Assembly (NCBI GenBank): GCA_023404715.1
Contig: JAEYAR010000214.1
Span: 6,354 to 70,353 of the forward strand
Reading direction: 5' to 3'
Length of the DNA stretch: 64,000 bases
Origin: Bacillota bacterium
GTDB taxonomy: Bacteria; Bacillota; Clostridia; Christensenellales; Aristaeellaceae
Made by a program: the position numbers and the translations under genes. Under the pieces are notes generated by a model. It ran no database searches, was not told where the DNA came from, and worked only from the letters and a program-made list of their open reading frames with translations. Positions 62,111 through 64,000 of this stretch are shown here, piece after piece (the stretch's first letter is position 1; every line of letters begins with the position of its first letter).

Positions 62111-63562
62111 ATGGATAAAAAGCCAGAGCTGCAGCAGCTCCTATTTGATCTTTTTAAAATGCAAATAGAGTTTGGCGCGTATCGTTACGGCGATGTGCTG
62201 CCGACCCTCAAGGAGGCGAGCGGCTATTTGCTGGCCTCGGTGGACACGGTGCGCTTCGCCTATGGCCGGCTAAAGCGAGAGGGCTATATCCTGCTGAACG
62301 CGGGCGTGGGCGCTACGGTCCATGTAAACTACAGCGAAGAGGAGACGCAGCGGCATATTCAACGCTATTTTTCGAGCAGAAGGGAGCCGTTGCTCGCTTT
62401 TGCGCAGTGTGTAGGGCTGTTGACCGATCATGCGCAATGGCTTGCTTTGAAGCGCGCGGCGCCGGAGGTTTTGGACGAGCTGGAGAGGATCTGTTTACAA
62501 AAGGAGATTGTGCCGGTATATAAATTATCCAGGCAGCTTCAGCTCATTTACGGGCCGCTTGGGAACGATTTGCTTCTGCGCCTCTTCTGGCAGATGCTCT
62601 TGTTTTTCCAGGCCCCCCTCGTCAGCGTCCCCCGAAATGCGCAGGTGATTAACGGGAGAAACAGCCCGCTGCTGGGCATGATCCGTTCGGTCCGGATGCA
62701 GGATTGGGCCGCGCTGTGGGAGGCGGGGGATTGGACGCGGGCACAGTATTTTGACGGCCTCAGTAGCTTTTTAAGCGGCAGCATCGCCCCTATAGCCGAC
62801 GTGAAGCAGCTAGACTTTACGTGGAGCGTATATAAAAAGACATCCCAGGTCTGCTATACGCTGTGCCTGGAGCTTTTGATCGGAATGCATGATGGGCGCT
62901 ACCCGGTAGGCAGCTTCCTGCCCGCGCCCAGGGAGCTGGCACAGGAGAAAAAGGCCGGCGAAAAGACCATCCGCCGCGCCATTTTGCTTTTGAACAGGCT
63001 CGGCGCCGCGGCGTCTATCAATGGGATTGGCACCAAGGTGCTGGCCCCCTCAAAGTGCGCCCCAAACTGCGATTTTTCCGACGCGACGGTGCAGCGCCGC
63101 CTGCTCGATTTTTTGTATAGCTTTCATCTATTGATGCTCTCTTGCCGCACATGCGCTCGAAGGACGATCGAATCGATGGAAGCCGGGGATATCAGCCGGT
63201 GGCGGGCGCAGCTCGAAGCCGCAGGGCGCGATAAAACGTACGATAGACTGTTTTACGTCTGCTACAGAACATTGGCCGCGCATGCGCCTTATCCACCGGT
63301 TCGAACGGTATACAAAGAGCTGATCCGCCAGCTTTTTTGGGGGTTCCCGCTGCGACGCCCTGGCGGATGGGAAGAAGCCGAATCGCTCTATCGCCCGCCT
63401 CTTGAGGCGCTGATCGACTGCCTTGGCCGGTCGGATGCGGAGGGCTTCGCCGTACGGTTCGAGGCGCTGCAAATCGCCGAGACCCACAGGCTTATACGCC
63501 GGATGGTCGCCTTGGGCATCGACAGGGCGGGCCTTCTCCTCGTTCCCGGGGGGACAGACTGA
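62111..63562 (+). CDS. Regulator with two GntR-like winged HTH domains
   Basis: A 483-residue putative DNA-binding protein. The first HTH (about residues 3-75) reads QIEFGAYRYGDVLPTLKEAS, then LASVDTVRFAYGRLKREGYI and a GVGATVHV wing; the second (about residues 255-325) reads GMHDGRYPVGSFLPAPRELA then KTIRRAILLLNRLG and GIGTKVLA. Both follow the GntR/YtrA pattern. The rest is helical with no recognised ligand fold. ATG at 62111 is preferred over GTG at 62099 because of the GGTGGACGG upstream. It is divergent from the hybrid kinase, which suggests a regulatory link. Confidence 0.8.
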   Translation: MDKKPELQQLLFDLFKMQIEFGAYRYGDVLPTLKEASGYLLASVDTVRFAYGRLKREGYILLNAGVGATVHVNYSEEETQRHIQRYFSSRREPLLAFAQCVGLLTDHAQWLALKRAAPEVLDELERICLQKEIVPVYKLSRQLQLIYGPLGNDLLLRLFWQMLLFFQAPLVSVPRNAQVINGRNSPLLGMIRSVRMQDWAALWEAGDWTRAQYFDGLSSFLSGSIAPIADVKQLDFTWSVYKKTSQVCYTLCLELLIGMHDGRYPVGSFLPAPRELAQEKKAGEKTIRRAILLLNRLGAAASINGIGTKVLAPSKCAPNCDFSDATVQRRLLDFLYSFHLLMLSCRTCARRTIESMEAGDISRWRAQLEAAGRDKTYDRLFYVCYRTLAAHAPYPPVRTVYKELIRQLFWGFPLRRPGGWEEAESLYRPPLEALIDCLGRSDAEGFAVRFEALQIAETHRLIRRMVALGIDRAGLLLVPGGTD

Positions 63563-63683
63563 TAAAAGGCGGCCGGAGGAAGCGGTCTCTTTGATAAGGA
63601 TGTTTACGAGAAGCAAGTAAGTTAAGGCACACAGCCGAAACGAAACTGGTAAATTGTAAATCATTTTATCAAGGAGGCCGCTT

Positions 63684-64000
63684 ATGGCTATCATGGATTT
63701 GGAGTATATCGAAATTGACGGATTACTTTACCCGAACATTGAGGTTGAGGGCAGCGAACTGCTAAAAAATCTTAGAAAGTACGGACGCCTGCGCTTGGAG
63801 TATCTTCACGGATTCAAGCAGGAAATGTACCGGAAATTGCTTTTCACAGGAAAGCTGGCAGAGCATTGTGCCGCGGTGGATATGCGTGCATTTGAACTTT
63901 CAGAGCGCATTCGCGCCGATTATCTAAAACAGCACCCCATGCCGGAGGAGGATGCGCTGGAGCGTATTCGTATCTCGGAGCAGGCACAGGCTGTTGCCGA
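63684..64000 (+). CDS. TnpV-like transposon-encoded protein (3' partial)
   Basis: The first 105 codons are present; the frame is open to the right edge. AAGGAGGCCGCTT precedes the ATG. The sequence DGLLYPNIEVEG, then LRKYGRLRLEYLHGFKQEMY, LLFTGKLAEHC and VDMRAFELSERI matches the TnpV family found on Tn4451-type and other integrative elements of Clostridia. Codon use and base composition are more AT-rich than the genes to the left, in line with a mobile origin. Its biochemical role is not established. Confidence 0.85.
   Translation, partial: MAIMDLEYIEIDGLLYPNIEVEGSELLKNLRKYGRLRLEYLHGFKQEMYRKLLFTGKLAEHCAAVDMRAFELSERIRADYLKQHPMPEEDALERIRISEQAQAVA

Overview
The window is GC-rich bacterial chromosome. 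It looks like an anaerobic Clostridia member, possibly near Christensenellales; this is an inference from a T-box controlled ileS of the long type, a YesM/YesN pair, several CUT1-type sugar ABC transporters, a TnpV-type protein and strong AGGAGG ribosome binding sites with TTGACA-17-TATAAT promoters. No 16S rRNA or tRNA is present to settle this.

Layout. 1-4110 is the distal late end of a prophage: a tail-fibre C-terminus, two structural proteins, a chitin-binding-type protein, an NlpC/P60-SH3b endolysin, a reverse-strand moron gene with its own promoter, a beta-class DNA methyltransferase and an LL-H type holin. 4578-6632 holds a 5'-truncated polytopic membrane protein and a GtrB-like glycosyltransferase. 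6831-8075 is a lone AAA_14/DUF4143 ATPase. 8072-14870 (minus) is an operon headed by a T-box: ileS, a catalytically degenerate GH4-like protein, an RlmI-like methyltransferase, an RluA-type pseudouridine synthase and a YvlD-like membrane protein. 14945-17298 (minus) is a HAD hydrolase and a two-gene ABC exporter. 17491-21597 carries a CobD-like membrane protein, a secreted protein with six peptidoglycan-binding repeats, and TcdA.

21917-29567 is a DeoR regulator, a ugp-like ABC transporter, an alkaline-phosphatase-superfamily phosphodiesterase and a convergent glycerophosphodiester phosphodiesterase, probably a phosphodiester scavenging system. The regulator and transporter promoters share a TTGAAACAAAC element. 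29903-36296 is an exopolysaccharide cluster (GT2, GT4, GT4, Wzy-like, GT2, initiating sugar transferase), followed by a six-hairpin glycosidase-like protein, ProC and a secreted CHAP protein. 39835-50129 is a glycan-use locus: YesN/YesM, a secreted GH3 enzyme, a divergent SBP-permease-permease operon and an EEP-family phosphatase.

50422-59363 is the most interesting block: one apparent operon of an AtuA-like DUF1446 protein, DUF4387, an LplB/YtcP-type ABC transporter with its binding protein, two ADP-ribosylglycohydrolase-family enzymes (one fused to a beta-rich domain) and a FadR-type GntR regulator. It reads as an uncharacterised uptake and breakdown pathway for an unknown glycosidic or acidic substrate. 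59506-63562 is a soluble hybrid histidine kinase divergent from a regulator with two GntR-like HTH domains. The right edge (63684 on) starts a TnpV gene, probably the border of an integrative element.
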